DNA of 64,000 nucleotides from Pseudomonadota bacterium (GCA_023404095.1 JAEYDD010000030.1:62001-126000), one strand, 5' to 3'. Numbered from the stretch's first letter, positions 36,782 through 46,222 are shown. The notes: generated by a model not told the origin, from the sequence alone. Program-made: numbers and translations.

Positions 36782-36819
36782 ATCAGGTGGCACGACCGTT
36801 GCCGAACACCTCCGGCCAC

Positions 36820-36843
36820 TTTTTGATTTACGTACATCAAAAA
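36820..36843. promoter_or_regulatory. LacI-type operator upstream of xylose regulator
   Basis: Dyad of 24 bases: TTTTTGAT and ATCAAAAA arms around TTACGTAC, 30 bases before the regulator ATG. The central ACGT fits LacI-family operators. It probably mediates autoregulation and control of xylBA. Confidence 0.6.
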
Positions 36844-36872
36844 AGCCGATAAAGGTCGCCGCGGAGGAAATC

Positions 36873-37937
36873 ATGCGACCGACGGTTCACGACATCGCCG
36901 CCAGCGCGGGCGTCAGCCTTGCGACCGTTGACCGGGTGCTCAACGCCCGGCCCGGCGTGCGCGCGGTCACGCGTGCCAAGGTCGAGGCTGCGATCGAGCG
37001 ACTCGGCTACGTCCGCGACGTGGCGGCCGCCAACCTTGCCAAGGGGCGGATCTATCCGCTGGTCTTCATCATTCCCGAGGGCGAAAACCCGTTCATGCGC
37101 GGGCTTGAGGCCGAGGTCCGGCAGGCTATGGACCGCGTGACCTTCGATCGCACCAGCATCTCCGTCGTCAACGTGCCGCCCTTCGACGCCAACGCGCTGG
37201 CGGCGGCGATCGATGCGGCCGTCGCGGGCGACGTGGCGGGCATTGCCGCCGTCGCCGTCGATGCACCCGAAGTCGTTGACGCGATCGACCGTGCGCATGA
37301 GCAAGGCGTCGCCTTCGTGACGCTGGTGTCCGACCTTGAATCTTCAAAGCGCGACCATTTCTGCGGGGTCGACAACGTTGCAGCCGGCCGCACGGCCGGT
37401 TCGCTGATGGCCCGTTTCCTGGGCGAGAGGGAGGGGCCGGTCGCCGTTCTCGCGGGCTCGATGCTGGTGCGCGACCACAGCGAGCGCCTTTCCGGCTTCC
37501 GCGCGGTAATGACCGATGCGGGTCGCGGCCGGCATGTTCTCGACGTGCTGGAGGGGCAGGACGACCCGGCGCGCGCGCGCGCGCTCGTCGCCCGCTGCCT
37601 CGCGGATCATCCGGGGCTTGCCGGTATCTACAGCCTTGGCGCCGGCAATGCCGGCCTTGTCGCAGCCTTGGAGGCGGCCGGACGCCCCGGACTTTGCGTG
37701 GTCGCGCACGAATTGACACCACCGACGCGGGCGGGGCTCGAGAGCGGCATCGTCGACGCCGTGCTGCATCAGGACGCCGGTCACGAGGTGCGCAGCGCCA
37801 TACGCGTGCTGCGCGCCAAGGCCGACGGGATGAAGCCCGTCGCCGCGCAGGAGCGCATCAGGATCGACATCTTCATCAAGGAGAACCTGCCGCCGCCGGA
37901 TCCGGAGACGGGCACGGCGCTGGCAGTCGAAGGCTAG
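36873..37937 (+). CDS. LacI family regulator of the xylose genes
   Basis: 354 residues: helix-turn-helix at the extreme N-terminus (TVHDIAASAGVSLATVDRVL) and a periplasmic-binding-type effector domain ending in DIFIKENLPPP. The DRVLNARPGVR form (LATVDRVLN) is the variant seen in regulators of the sugar-kinase clusters of rhizobia. A strong GGAGG precedes the ATG. It lies 9 bases before xylB and shares its transcript, so it is probably the xylose sensor, replacing the AraC-type XylR of enterics. Confidence 0.9.
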   Translation: MRPTVHDIAASAGVSLATVDRVLNARPGVRAVTRAKVEAAIERLGYVRDVAAANLAKGRIYPLVFIIPEGENPFMRGLEAEVRQAMDRVTFDRTSISVVNVPPFDANALAAAIDAAVAGDVAGIAAVAVDAPEVVDAIDRAHEQGVAFVTLVSDLESSKRDHFCGVDNVAAGRTAGSLMARFLGEREGPVAVLAGSMLVRDHSERLSGFRAVMTDAGRGRHVLDVLEGQDDPARARALVARCLADHPGLAGIYSLGAGNAGLVAALEAAGRPGLCVVAHELTPPTRAGLESGIVDAVLHQDAGHEVRSAIRVLRAKADGMKPVAAQERIRIDIFIKENLPPPDPETGTALAVEG

Positions 37938-37946
37938 GAGGAGCCC

Positions 37947-39401
37947 ATGTATCTCGGAATCGATCTCGGCACATCGGGCGTCAAGGCGATGCTGATGGAC
38001 GCCGACCAGCGGATCGTCGGCTCTGCGAGCGGCGCGTTGGAGGTTTCCCGTCCGCACCCCGGCTGGTCGGAGCAGGACCCCGCCGACTGGATTGCCGCGA
38101 CCACCGAAGCGCTCGACGCTCTCAGGGCATCGCATCCGGCCGAACTCGCCGCCGTACGCGGCATTGGTCTTTCGGGGCAGATGCACGGCGCGACCCTGCT
38201 CGACGCTTCCGACAGCGTGTTGCGCCCCTGCATCCTGTGGAACGATACCCGCAGCCACGGCGAGGCCGCCGCACTGGACGCCGATCCGCGCTTCCGCGCG
38301 ATCACCGGCAACATCGTCTTCCCCGGCTTCACCGCGCCGAAGCTCGCCTGGGTTAAGAACAACGAGCCTGACATCTTTGCGAAAGTCCGCTGGGTGCTGC
38401 TGCCGAAGGATTATCTGCGCCTCTGGCTGACCGGCGAACACATGTCGGAAATGTCGGATTCGGCCGGCACCTCCTGGCTCGATACCGGTGCGCGGACCTG
38501 GTCTGCCGAACTTCTGGCGGCGACCGAACTTGAGGAGCGGCAGATGCCCCGCCTCGTCGAGGGGACGGAGGCTGCCGGAACGCTGCGCGCGGAACTCGCT
38601 TCCCGCTGGGGCCTCAGCGACGGCGTCGTCGTTGCCGGCGGGGCAGGGGACAATGCGGCGTCCGCCTGCGGCATGGGCACGGTCAGCGACGGTGCCGCCT
38701 TCGTGTCGCTCGGCACTTCGGGCGTGCTTTTTGCTGCGAACGGCAGCTACCTGCCGAACCCGGAAAGCGCCGTTCACGCCTTCTGCCACGCTCTGCCGGA
38801 CACCTGGCACCAGATGGGCGTGATCCTGTCGGCGACAGATGCGCTGAATTGGCATTCGCGCATCACGGGCGTCAGCGCCGCCGAGCTGACGGCGGCACTC
38901 GGTGGATCGCTGAAGGCGCCGACGGGCGTCACCTTCCTTCCCTACCTCTCCGGCGAGCGCACGCCGCACAACGACGCCTCGATCCGCGGCGCCTTCGTCG
39001 GCCTCGGCCACGAGAGCGACCGCGCGGTGCTGACGCAGGCCGTTCTCGAAGGCGTCTCCTTTGCGATCCGCGACAGTTTGGAAGCCCTCCGCCTTGCCGG
39101 CACGACGCTGACCCGCGTCACCGCGATCGGCGGCGGCTCGCGTTCGCGCTACTGGCTGCAGTCGATCGCAACCGCTCTGTCGCTGCCGGTGGATGTCCCG
39201 GCCGACGGTGATTTCGGCGCGGCCTTCGGCGCCGCACGGCTCGGCCTGATCGCGGCGACAGGGGCCGACCCCGTTTCCGTCTGCACGGCGCCCGTGACGG
39301 CGGAGACGATCGAGCCGGTTTCCGCGCTGACCACTGCCTATGATGAGGCCTATGGCCGCTATCGCCGGCTTTATCCGGCGATCCGCGATGCCGTGAACTG
39401 A
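37947..39401 (+). CDS. xylB: Xylulokinase
   Basis: FGGY-family sugar kinase, 484 residues, phosphorylating D-xylulose to xylulose-5-phosphate. ATP-binding phosphate loop LGIDLGTSGVKAMLMD at the start, GLSGQMHGATLLD (typical of xylulokinases), and GGGSRSRYWLQ in the C-terminal FGGY signature region. AGGAGGAG precedes the ATG. It lies between the regulator and xylA. Confidence 0.95.
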   Translation: MYLGIDLGTSGVKAMLMDADQRIVGSASGALEVSRPHPGWSEQDPADWIAATTEALDALRASHPAELAAVRGIGLSGQMHGATLLDASDSVLRPCILWNDTRSHGEAAALDADPRFRAITGNIVFPGFTAPKLAWVKNNEPDIFAKVRWVLLPKDYLRLWLTGEHMSEMSDSAGTSWLDTGARTWSAELLAATELEERQMPRLVEGTEAAGTLRAELASRWGLSDGVVVAGGAGDNAASACGMGTVSDGAAFVSLGTSGVLFAANGSYLPNPESAVHAFCHALPDTWHQMGVILSATDALNWHSRITGVSAAELTAALGGSLKAPTGVTFLPYLSGERTPHNDASIRGAFVGLGHESDRAVLTQAVLEGVSFAIRDSLEALRLAGTTLTRVTAIGGGSRSRYWLQSIATALSLPVDVPADGDFGAAFGAARLGLIAATGADPVSVCTAPVTAETIEPVSALTTAYDEAYGRYRRLYPAIRDAVN

Positions 39402-39407
39402 CGACTG

Positions 39408-39446
39408 CCCCTCACCCTGACCCTCTGCCGGCAGGCGGATGAGGGG
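39408..39446. repeat. Copy D of dispersed repeat, shortest form
   Basis: 39 bases between xylB and xylA, ends CCCCTCA and TGAGGGG, core CCCTGACCCTCTGCCGGCAG. It looks like an internal-deletion form of the longer copies. It stops 38 bases before the xylA ATG, leaving the ribosome site clear. Confidence 0.7.
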
Positions 39447-39484
39447 GCGCTATGCAAGAGATTTCAAACCAGGAGGAAATACCC

Positions 39485-40795
39485 ATGAGCACCGGATTTT
39501 TCGGCGATATCGGCAAGATCAAGTACGAAGGCCCCGACAGCACCAATCCGCTAGCCTTCCGTCACTACAACAAGGACGAGGTGGTGCTCGGCAAGCGGAT
39601 GGAGGACCATCTGCGCTTTGCCGTCGCCTACTGGCACACCTTCGTCTGGCCGGGCGGTGACCCCTTCGGCGGGCAGACCTTCCTGCGCCCGTGGTTCGAC
39701 GATTCGATGAAGGCAGCGAAGCTGAAGGCCGACGTCGCGTTCGAGTTCTTCCAGCTTCTCGACGTGCCGTTCTACTGCTTCCACGACGCCGACGTCCGCC
39801 CCGAGGGCAAGACGTTCGCCGAGAACACGAAGAACCTCAACGAGATCGTCGACTACTTCGAAAAGAAGCAGGCCGAGACCGGCGTCAACCTGCTGTGGGG
39901 CACGGCCAACCTGTTCTCGAACCGCCGCTACATGGGCGGCGCTGCCACCAACCCCGATCCGGATGTCTTTGCCTTTGGTGCTGCGACGGTGAAGACCTGC
40001 ATCGACGCGACCCAGCGCCTCGGCGGACAGAACTACGTGCTATGGGGCGGGCGCGAAGGCTACGAGACGCTGCTCAACACCGATATCGGTCGCGAGCTCG
40101 ACCAGCTCGGCCGTTTCGTCAACCTCGTCGTTGAATACAAGCACAAGATCGGCTTCAAGGGCGCAATCCTGATCGAGCCGAAGCCGCAGGAGCCGACCAA
40201 GCACCAGTACGATTTCGACGTTGCCACCGTCTACGGCTTCCTGAAGAAGTACGGGCTGGAGAACGAGGTCAAGGTCAACATCGAACAGGGCCATGCGATC
40301 CTCGCCAACCATTCCTTCGAGCATGAACTGGCACTGGCGAACGCGCTCGGCATCTTCGGCTCGATCGACATGAACCGGAACGACTACCAGTCGGGCTGGG
40401 ATACCGACCAGTTCCCCAACAACGTGCCGGAGATGGCGCTGGCCTTCTACCAGGTGCTGGCCGGCGGCGGCTTCACGACCGGCGGCACCAATTTCGACGC
40501 CAAGCTGCGCCGCCAGTCGATCGATCCGGAAGACCTGTTGATCGGCCACATCGGGGGCATGGACTGCTGCGCCCGCGGCCTGAAGGCCGCGGCGAAGATG
40601 CTGGAGGACAAGGCCCTGTCGAAGCCGCTGGGAGACCGCTATGCCGGCTGGAACGGTGCGGAGGCGAAGAAGATGCTTTCCGGCGGCTATTCGCTGGAAG
40701 AGATCGCAGCACGGGTGGAGCGCGAGAACGTCAATCCGGAGCCCAAGTCCGGTCGCCAGGAATATCTGGAGAACGTGGTCAACCGCTACGTCTGA
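39485..40795 (+). CDS. xylA: Xylose isomerase
   Basis: Converts D-xylose to D-xylulose; metal-dependent TIM barrel, 436 residues. Catalytic His100 is in YCFHDADVRPEG, and the conserved KPQEPTKHQYDFD and GSIDMNRND segments are present. AGGAGGAAAT precedes the ATG at 39485; an upstream TTG-type extension into the repeat region is not credible. Transcribed with xylB and the LacI regulator. No xylFGH transporter adjoins it; the CUT2 transporter at 42475-46099 is the nearest candidate. Confidence 0.97.
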   Translation: MSTGFFGDIGKIKYEGPDSTNPLAFRHYNKDEVVLGKRMEDHLRFAVAYWHTFVWPGGDPFGGQTFLRPWFDDSMKAAKLKADVAFEFFQLLDVPFYCFHDADVRPEGKTFAENTKNLNEIVDYFEKKQAETGVNLLWGTANLFSNRRYMGGAATNPDPDVFAFGAATVKTCIDATQRLGGQNYVLWGGREGYETLLNTDIGRELDQLGRFVNLVVEYKHKIGFKGAILIEPKPQEPTKHQYDFDVATVYGFLKKYGLENEVKVNIEQGHAILANHSFEHELALANALGIFGSIDMNRNDYQSGWDTDQFPNNVPEMALAFYQVLAGGGFTTGGTNFDAKLRRQSIDPEDLLIGHIGGMDCCARGLKAAAKMLEDKALSKPLGDRYAGWNGAEAKKMLSGGYSLEEIAARVERENVNPEPKSGRQEYLENVVNRYV

Positions 40796-40820
40796 GGCGC
40801 TTTTCAACGGACATGAACGG

Positions 40821-40842
40821 CCGCGGCGTGCAAGCGCCGCGG
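40821..40842 (+). terminator. Possible hairpin after xylA
   Basis: CCGCGGCG (40821-40828) pairs with CGCCGCGG (40835-40842) around a 6-base loop, 26 bases after the xylA stop. No T run follows, so it may be an mRNA-stabilising hairpin or a Rho-assisted end rather than an intrinsic terminator. Confidence 0.45.
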
Positions 40843-40981
40843 CGACACGTCCGCCGCATTCGTCGCTTTCTGGCAGCGAACCGGCGTCGCGCCACCGTCT
40901 TCCGATATCTGTGCCGCCCAGAGTTGAAGGGCGCGCCCGCCGCCCTACTCTCTTGAGTGCAGTGCAAATCAGGAGGGCGCT

Positions 40982-41233
40982 ATGGAAAACGCGGGTATCG
41001 GCTGGATCGCGGCCATCATCATCGGGGGGATCGCCGGCTGGCTCGCCGAGAGATTCATGAAGTCCGAGATGGGCGTGCTCATGAACATCGTCCTGGGGAT
41101 CGTCGGCGCCTTCGTCGCCAATCTCATTCTCAGCCTTCTCGGCGTATCCCTTGGCGGCTGGCTCGGGTACCTGATCGCCGGCTTTATCGGCGCCTGCATC
41201 CTCATCGCCGTCGCCCGGGCGATCAGGCGATAG
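40982..41233 (+). CDS. GlsB/YeaQ/YmgE family small membrane protein
   Basis: 83 residues, three hydrophobic segments, Gly-rich: GWIAAIIIGGIAGWLAERFM at the start and GGWLGYLIAGFIGACILIAV at the end. This is the transglycosylase-associated-protein family, induced by general or acid stress in other bacteria; biochemical function is unknown. AGGAGG precedes the ATG by 6 bases. It is a single gene between xylA and a convergent LacI regulator. Confidence 0.9.
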   Translation: MENAGIGWIAAIIIGGIAGWLAERFMKSEMGVLMNIVLGIVGAFVANLILSLLGVSLGGWLGYLIAGFIGACILIAVARAIRR

Positions 41234-41283
41234 GGTATTGCGGCTGACGGATTGTCCGATGCCGGAGCGCTGGCGCAAATGCT

Positions 41284-42303
41284 CTAGCGCTTCCCCGGCA
41301 TGGTGACCGAGCCGCGCACCACGAGATCGGGCATGATCAGCACCTCGCGCTGCTCGGTCAGCGGCTGCGTCAGGCTTTCCAGCAACAGCGCCATCGCCTG
41401 CCTGCCGATCGCCGAGCGGGGCTGGCGGACGGTGGTGAGCGCCGGCGTCATGTAGGTGGCCTGCGGCACGTCGTCGAAGCCAATCACCGAGAAATCGCGC
41501 GGAAGATCGTAGCCGCGCGCGGCAAGGCCGTTCATCACCCCGATGGCGGTGGCGTCGTTGACGCACATGAAGGCGGTCGGCAGCGTGTCGCGCATGAACA
41601 GTTGCTCCACCGCAAGCCGTCCGCTTTCGATCGTGCCCTCGCCATCGACCACCAGCCGCTGGGCCGGCGCGATGCGGGCGGCGTCGAGGGCGAGGTCGTA
41701 TCCCTTGCGGCGGCGCAGATGGCCAAGCCGCGTCTTGCTGTCGCCGATGAAGGCGATCGAGCGATGACCCGATGCCAGCAGGTATTCGGCGGACTTGCGG
41801 GCGCCGGCCGTGTCGTCGACGCCGACATAGGGAATCCTGCTGCCGAAGACGGGTTCGAACACGGCCACCGTCGGCGGCAGGCGCTGCGTCATCTCCTGGT
41901 GACCAAAGGGCTCGTGGCCGGTGAACAGCAGCAGCCCGTCGGCCTGGTTGGAGTTCAGGAACTTCAGATATTCGAGGCCGCGCTCGGGGTCGTTCTGCGT
42001 GTGGCCGATCAGCACGCCGTAGCCATGCGCGCGCGCCTCGTTCTCCAGCCCGATCAGGATCGAGGAGAAGTTCGGGTCGCCGATATCGGGGGCCAGCACC
42101 AGGATCATGTTGGAGCGACCCATGCGCAGCGAGCGCGCCATGGCGTTGGTCGTGTAGCCGGTGATAGCGATCGCCTGATTGACGCGCTGGCGGGTAGACT
42201 TGGCGACCTTCTCGGGATTGTGAATTGCGCGGCTCACGGTCGCGATCGACACTTCCGCAAGTCGGGCAACATCTTCGATCGTGGCTGGCGCTTGGGTCGA
42301 CAC
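41284..42303 (-). CDS. LacI family transcriptional regulator
   Basis: 339 residues from the GTG at 42303: helix-turn-helix ATIEDVARLAEVSIATVSRA, then the sugar-responsive domain (GVDDTAGARKSAEYLL and FSVIGFDDVPQATYMTP are typical). An upstream in-frame stretch without an ATG is probably not translated. It is divergent from the CUT2 transporter; the two TGTAAA palindromes at 42403 and 42424 lie between them. It should repress the transporter until its sugar binds. Confidence 0.92.
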   Translation of the reverse strand: MSTQAPATIEDVARLAEVSIATVSRAIHNPEKVAKSTRQRVNQAIAITGYTTNAMARSLRMGRSNMILVLAPDIGDPNFSSILIGLENEARAHGYGVLIGHTQNDPERGLEYLKFLNSNQADGLLLFTGHEPFGHQEMTQRLPPTVAVFEPVFGSRIPYVGVDDTAGARKSAEYLLASGHRSIAFIGDSKTRLGHLRRRKGYDLALDAARIAPAQRLVVDGEGTIESGRLAVEQLFMRDTLPTAFMCVNDATAIGVMNGLAARGYDLPRDFSVIGFDDVPQATYMTPALTTVRQPRSAIGRQAMALLLESLTQPLTEQREVLIMPDLVVRGSVTMPGKR

Positions 42304-42402
42304 GGTTACCGATTGCCATTGGAGGGGAATCGGCCGCACCCTAAAGGCAAACTTGCCCCTGCGAAAGCGGGCGGCATCCCCAAAATCCCAGATGTACAAT
42401 AA

Positions 42403-42437
42403 TGTAAACCTTTACATCAGTCGTGTAAAGGTTTACA
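42403..42437. promoter_or_regulatory. Paired LacI operators before CUT2 transporter
   Basis: TGTAAACCTTTACA (42403-42416) and TGTAAAGGTTTACA (42424-42437) are exact reverse complements of each other, and their starts are 21 bases apart, about two helical turns. Two repressor dimers could bind on the same DNA face. They lie 38 bases before the ATPase gene. Confidence 0.8.
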
Positions 42438-42474
42438 CAGTGCGGCAAGTGGTGGGAGCCACGGGGAGGAAATC

Positions 42475-44001
42475 ATGGTCAAACCAGAGGACGGAGCGCG
42501 CGTGCCGGTGCTCAAGGCCGAGCGCATCTCGAAGACGTTCGGCGAGGTGCAGGTGCTGTTCAGCGTTGAGCTCGACGTCCTGCCTGGTGAGGTTCATGCG
42601 CTCGTCGGCGAGAACGGTGCCGGCAAGTCCACCTTCATCAAGATCCTGTCCGGATTCGAGGTTCCGACCTCGGGACGCATCCTGCTCGACGGCGAGCCGG
42701 TGTCGCTGCCCGCAAATAGTGCTGCCGAGGCGCTCGGCATCGTCATGATCCACCAGGAATTCAACCTTGCAGAACACCTCACGGTCACCGAAAGCCTGTT
42801 TCTCGGCCGCGAGATCTGCCGGTTCGGGGTTCTGGACCGCAGGGCGATGCGGGCGGAGACGCGCCGCGTGCTCGACATGCTGGGATCCCACGTCGACGAG
42901 AACGCGCTGATCAGTTCGCTCGCGGTCGCCGACAAGCAGATGGTGGAGATCGCCAAGGCTATCAGCCGCGACGCGCGCGTCATCTTCATGGACGAGCCGA
43001 CCGCGGTGCTGTCGCGCGAGGAAACGGATGTCCTTTTCGAGCAGGTGCGCAAGCTGAAGGCGAAGGGGACGAGCTTCGTCTTCGTGTCGCACAAGCTGGA
43101 TGAGGTGATGGATATCAGCGACCGGGTCACCGTGCTGCGCGACGGTCAATGGATCAAGACGGCCCCGACCGCGCTGCTCGACGGCGAGGCGATCGCCCAG
43201 CTGATGGTCGGGCGAGAGCTGTCGAGCCTCTACCCCTCCAAGCACGAGCCGAACGTCGACGAAGAGATCGTGCTTTCGGTACGCGGCCTTTCCACGGGCT
43301 ACGTGCGCGACGTCAGCTTCGATCTGCGCAAGGGCGAGGTGCTCGGCTTCTCCGGGCTGATCGGTTCGGGGCGGACGGAACTGATGGAGGCGATTGCGGG
43401 GCTGCGTTCGCGCACAGCCGGCGACGTCGAAATCCGGGGCAAGGCGCTGCCGGTCCATGATTTCCGCGCGGCGACTTCGCGCGGGCTCGCCTACATGACC
43501 AAGGACCGCAAGGGGCGCGGACTCTTGCTCGATGAGGGCATGACGTCGAACCTCACCCTCCAGTCGATCGGCCAGCACGTCCGGCATGGCTATCTCGACC
43601 CGTCGAGCGAGGCCAAGGCGATGGCGCGCGCCAAGCGCCGCTTCGATATCCGCGTGCGCGACGATCGCGTCCGCGTCGGGCGCATGTCCGGCGGCAATCA
43701 GCAGAAGCTGCTTCTCGCCAAGATCATGGAGACCGAGCCGCAGATCATCATCATCGACGAGCCGACGCGCGGCATCGACGTCGGCACCAAGCAGCAGATC
43801 TATCACTTCATCGCAGCGCTTGCCCGCGAAGGCCGCTCCATCATCGTCGTCTCCTCCGAACTGCCGGAGGTGATCGGCTTGTGCACGCGGGTCGCGGTGA
43901 TGCGGGAGGGGCATCTGGTCGGCATGCTCGAGGGCGAGGAGATCTCCGAGCAGATGATCATGCGCTACGCCGCCGGGCTGCGGCGACAGACGGCGGTCTG
44001 A
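42475..44001 (+). CDS. Monosaccharide ABC transporter ATP-binding protein (CUT2, RbsA type)
   Basis: 508 residues with two fused ABC domains, as in RbsA/XylG. The first has Walker A GENGAGKST and Walker B VIFMDEP; the second has the degenerate Walker A GLIGSGRTE and the signature MSGGNQQK with IIIIDEPTRGIDVG. GGGGAGGAAAT precedes the ATG. It is the first gene of the transporter, followed by a permease and binding protein. Substrate is a pentose, hexose or polyol; family level only. Confidence 0.94.
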   Translation: MVKPEDGARVPVLKAERISKTFGEVQVLFSVELDVLPGEVHALVGENGAGKSTFIKILSGFEVPTSGRILLDGEPVSLPANSAAEALGIVMIHQEFNLAEHLTVTESLFLGREICRFGVLDRRAMRAETRRVLDMLGSHVDENALISSLAVADKQMVEIAKAISRDARVIFMDEPTAVLSREETDVLFEQVRKLKAKGTSFVFVSHKLDEVMDISDRVTVLRDGQWIKTAPTALLDGEAIAQLMVGRELSSLYPSKHEPNVDEEIVLSVRGLSTGYVRDVSFDLRKGEVLGFSGLIGSGRTELMEAIAGLRSRTAGDVEIRGKALPVHDFRAATSRGLAYMTKDRKGRGLLLDEGMTSNLTLQSIGQHVRHGYLDPSSEAKAMARAKRRFDIRVRDDRVRVGRMSGGNQQKLLLAKIMETEPQIIIIDEPTRGIDVGTKQQIYHFIAALAREGRSIIVVSSELPEVIGLCTRVAVMREGHLVGMLEGEEISEQMIMRYAAGLRRQTAV

Positions 44002-44069
44002 GAACACGCAGGCGCGCAAACGGCATTCAGGGATGGAAGGGCCGCAAAGGTCCCATCGGGAGGGTTCAA

Positions 44070-45086
44070 GTGGAAGTGAGCACCAACAGCGAAATCGAGG
44101 AGCGCGTGCCGCGGCGGCGCACCTGGCGGGATGTCGACCTGAGGGCCGTTGCCCCCTTTGCGGCGCTCGTCCTGCTGCTCATCATCGGCGCGCTCGTCAA
44201 TCCGAACTTCATCGGGCTTACGAACCTCGCCAATGTCGCCACCCGCAGCGCCTTCATCGCTATCATCGCCGTCGGCGCGACCTTCGTGATCTCGTCGGGG
44301 GATCTCGACCTGTCGGTCGGCTCCATGGTCGCCTTCGTCGCGAGCCTGATGATCCTGTTCATGAATTCGGGCGCCATCGCCGATCCGTCACTGATGCTGG
44401 TTGCGGCCATGGTCCTGGCCGTCGTCATCGGCAGCGCCTGCGGCCTCGCAAACGGCCTGATCACCACCGTCGGGCGGATCGAGCCCTTCATCGCCACGCT
44501 CGGCACCATGGGCATCTACCGCGGCCTGACCACCTGGCTCTCACAGGGCGGCGCGATCACGCTGAACTCGCCCGAACTGCAGGCAATGTACCGGCCGGCC
44601 TATTTCGGCACGGTCCTCGGCGTGCCGGTGCCGATCCTCGTCATCCTGCTGGTCACGGCGATTGCGGCCTTCGTGCTGTACCGCACGCGCTACGGCCGCC
44701 ATGTGGTCGCCGTCGGCTCCAGCCGCGAGGTGGCCCGCTATTCCGGCGTCGCCGTGGACCGGGTGCGCACGATCGCCTTCGTCATCCAGGGCCTGTGCGT
44801 CGCCGTAGCCGTCCTGCTCTACGTGCCGCGTCTCGGCTCGACCTCGGCCACGACCGGCATCCTCTGGGAGCTGCAGGCGATCACGGCCGTCGTGGTCGGC
44901 GGCACGGCGCTGAAGGGTGGTGCCGGGCGCGTCTGGGGCACGATCTGCGGCGCCTTCATCCTGGAACTGGTCGGCAACATCATGCTGCTGTCCAACTTCA
45001 TCAGCGAATACCTGATCGGCGCCATCCAGGGCTCGATCATCATCGTTGCGATGCTCGTCCAGCGCTCGCTGACGCGCAAATCGTGA
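44070..45086 (+). CDS. Monosaccharide ABC transporter permease (CUT2)
   Basis: 338 residues, about ten hydrophobic segments, with the AraH/RbsC-type motif FVISSGDLDLSVGSMV and AVVVGGTALKGGAGRVWGT. The GTG at 44070 is chosen because GGGAGGG lies 5 bases upstream; a GTG at 44076 is too far. It lies 68 bases after the ATPase gene. The open frame reaching back to 43881 is a shadow of the ATPase gene. Confidence 0.92.
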   Translation: MEVSTNSEIEERVPRRRTWRDVDLRAVAPFAALVLLLIIGALVNPNFIGLTNLANVATRSAFIAIIAVGATFVISSGDLDLSVGSMVAFVASLMILFMNSGAIADPSLMLVAAMVLAVVIGSACGLANGLITTVGRIEPFIATLGTMGIYRGLTTWLSQGGAITLNSPELQAMYRPAYFGTVLGVPVPILVILLVTAIAAFVLYRTRYGRHVVAVGSSREVARYSGVAVDRVRTIAFVIQGLCVAVAVLLYVPRLGSTSATTGILWELQAITAVVVGGTALKGGAGRVWGTICGAFILELVGNIMLLSNFISEYLIGAIQGSIIIVAMLVQRSLTRKS

Positions 45087-45154
45087 ACCGGCCGGGCTCC
45101 TGGGGGCAGCCCGTCCCTTGACCGACAGACCCCCGCACCTTGGGAGGAGAAAGC

Positions 45155-46099
45155 ATGCAGAAGAGACTGATGGGGCTCGCCGTTGCCGCGACGATGGTGT
45201 TCGGTGCGGCCCATGCCCAGGAAACGAAGACGATCGGCGTCTCGATTCCGGCTGCCGACCACGGCTGGACAGCCGGCGTCGTCTACCACGCCAACCGCGT
45301 CGCCGAGCTTCTGATGAAGGAGCATCCGGGCCTGAACGTCATCGTCAAGACCTCGCCCGATCCGGCAACGCAGGCCAACGCCATCCAGGACCTCGAGATC
45401 CAGGGCATCGACGCGCTCGTGATCCTGCCGACGGATCCGGATCCGCTCGTCAACGCGATCAAGGAAGTCAAGGGCAAGGGCACGTTCGTCTCGATCGTCG
45501 ACCGCGCGCCGTCGGTCAACGACAACACCGTGCGCGACCTGTACGTGGCCGGCAACAACCCGGCGCTCGGCGAAGTCGCCGGCAAGTACATCGCCGAAAA
45601 CACGCCTGACGCCGAAGTCGTCGTCATCCGTGGCCTGCCGATCCCGATCGACCAGCAGCGTCAGGACGGCTTCGACAAGGGTATCGCCGGCTCGAACGTC
45701 AAGGTTCTCGACCGCCAGTTCGGCAACTGGAATCGCGACGACGCCTTCAAGGTCATGCAGGACTACCTGACCAAGTATCCGAAGATCGACGTGGTCTGGT
45801 GCCAGGACGACGACATGGCCGTCGGCGTGCTCCAGGCGATCGAGCAGGCCGGCCGCACCGACATCAAGTATGTCATCGGCGGCGCGGGCTCCAAGGACAT
45901 GATCAAGAAGGTCATGGACGGCGACAAGATGATCCCGGTCAACGTGCTCTATCCGCCGTCGATGGTCGGCACCGCGATGGAACTGACGGCGGCTGCGATC
46001 TACGACAGCGTTCCCGTCCATGGCACCTACACGCTGGACGCCACGCTGATCACGCCTGAGAACGCGAAGAACTACCACTTCCCGGATTCGCCGTTCTGA
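45155..46099 (+). CDS. Monosaccharide-binding periplasmic protein (CUT2, type I)
   Basis: 314 residues. Sec signal peptide about 1-22 (GLAVAATMVFGAAHA), then a type I periplasmic-binding fold: IGVSIPAADHGWTAGVVYHA at the mature start and DVVWCQDDDMAVGVLQAIEQ in the C-lobe. The HGWTAG motif is a sugar-contact region of this family. It has a strong GGGAGGAGA ribosome site and ends at a strong terminator, so it is likely the most abundant product of the operon. The sugar is not determined. Confidence 0.93.
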   Translation: MQKRLMGLAVAATMVFGAAHAQETKTIGVSIPAADHGWTAGVVYHANRVAELLMKEHPGLNVIVKTSPDPATQANAIQDLEIQGIDALVILPTDPDPLVNAIKEVKGKGTFVSIVDRAPSVNDNTVRDLYVAGNNPALGEVAGKYIAENTPDAEVVVIRGLPIPIDQQRQDGFDKGIAGSNVKVLDRQFGNWNRDDAFKVMQDYLTKYPKIDVVWCQDDDMAVGVLQAIEQAGRTDIKYVIGGAGSKDMIKKVMDGDKMIPVNVLYPPSMVGTAMELTAAAIYDSVPVHGTYTLDATLITPENAKNYHFPDSPF

Positions 46100-46114
46100 T
46101 CGGAACGTCAGTTC

Positions 46115-46145
46115 CCGCCGGGCCAGTTCCTGGTCCGGCGGTTTT
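46115..46145 (+). terminator. Rho-independent terminator of the CUT2 operon
   Basis: CCGCCGGGCCAG (46115-46126) pairs with CTGGTCCGGCGG (46130-46141), one G-T pair, 3-base loop, then TTTT. It lies 16 bases after the binding-protein stop. Confidence 0.85.
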
Positions 46146-46222
46146 GGCATGCCGGAATTTTCAGTCTTGCCTGACCGGGCGACGATTGCCCCGCGGTACA
46201 ATTCCCGCTAGCGTCCGGACAG

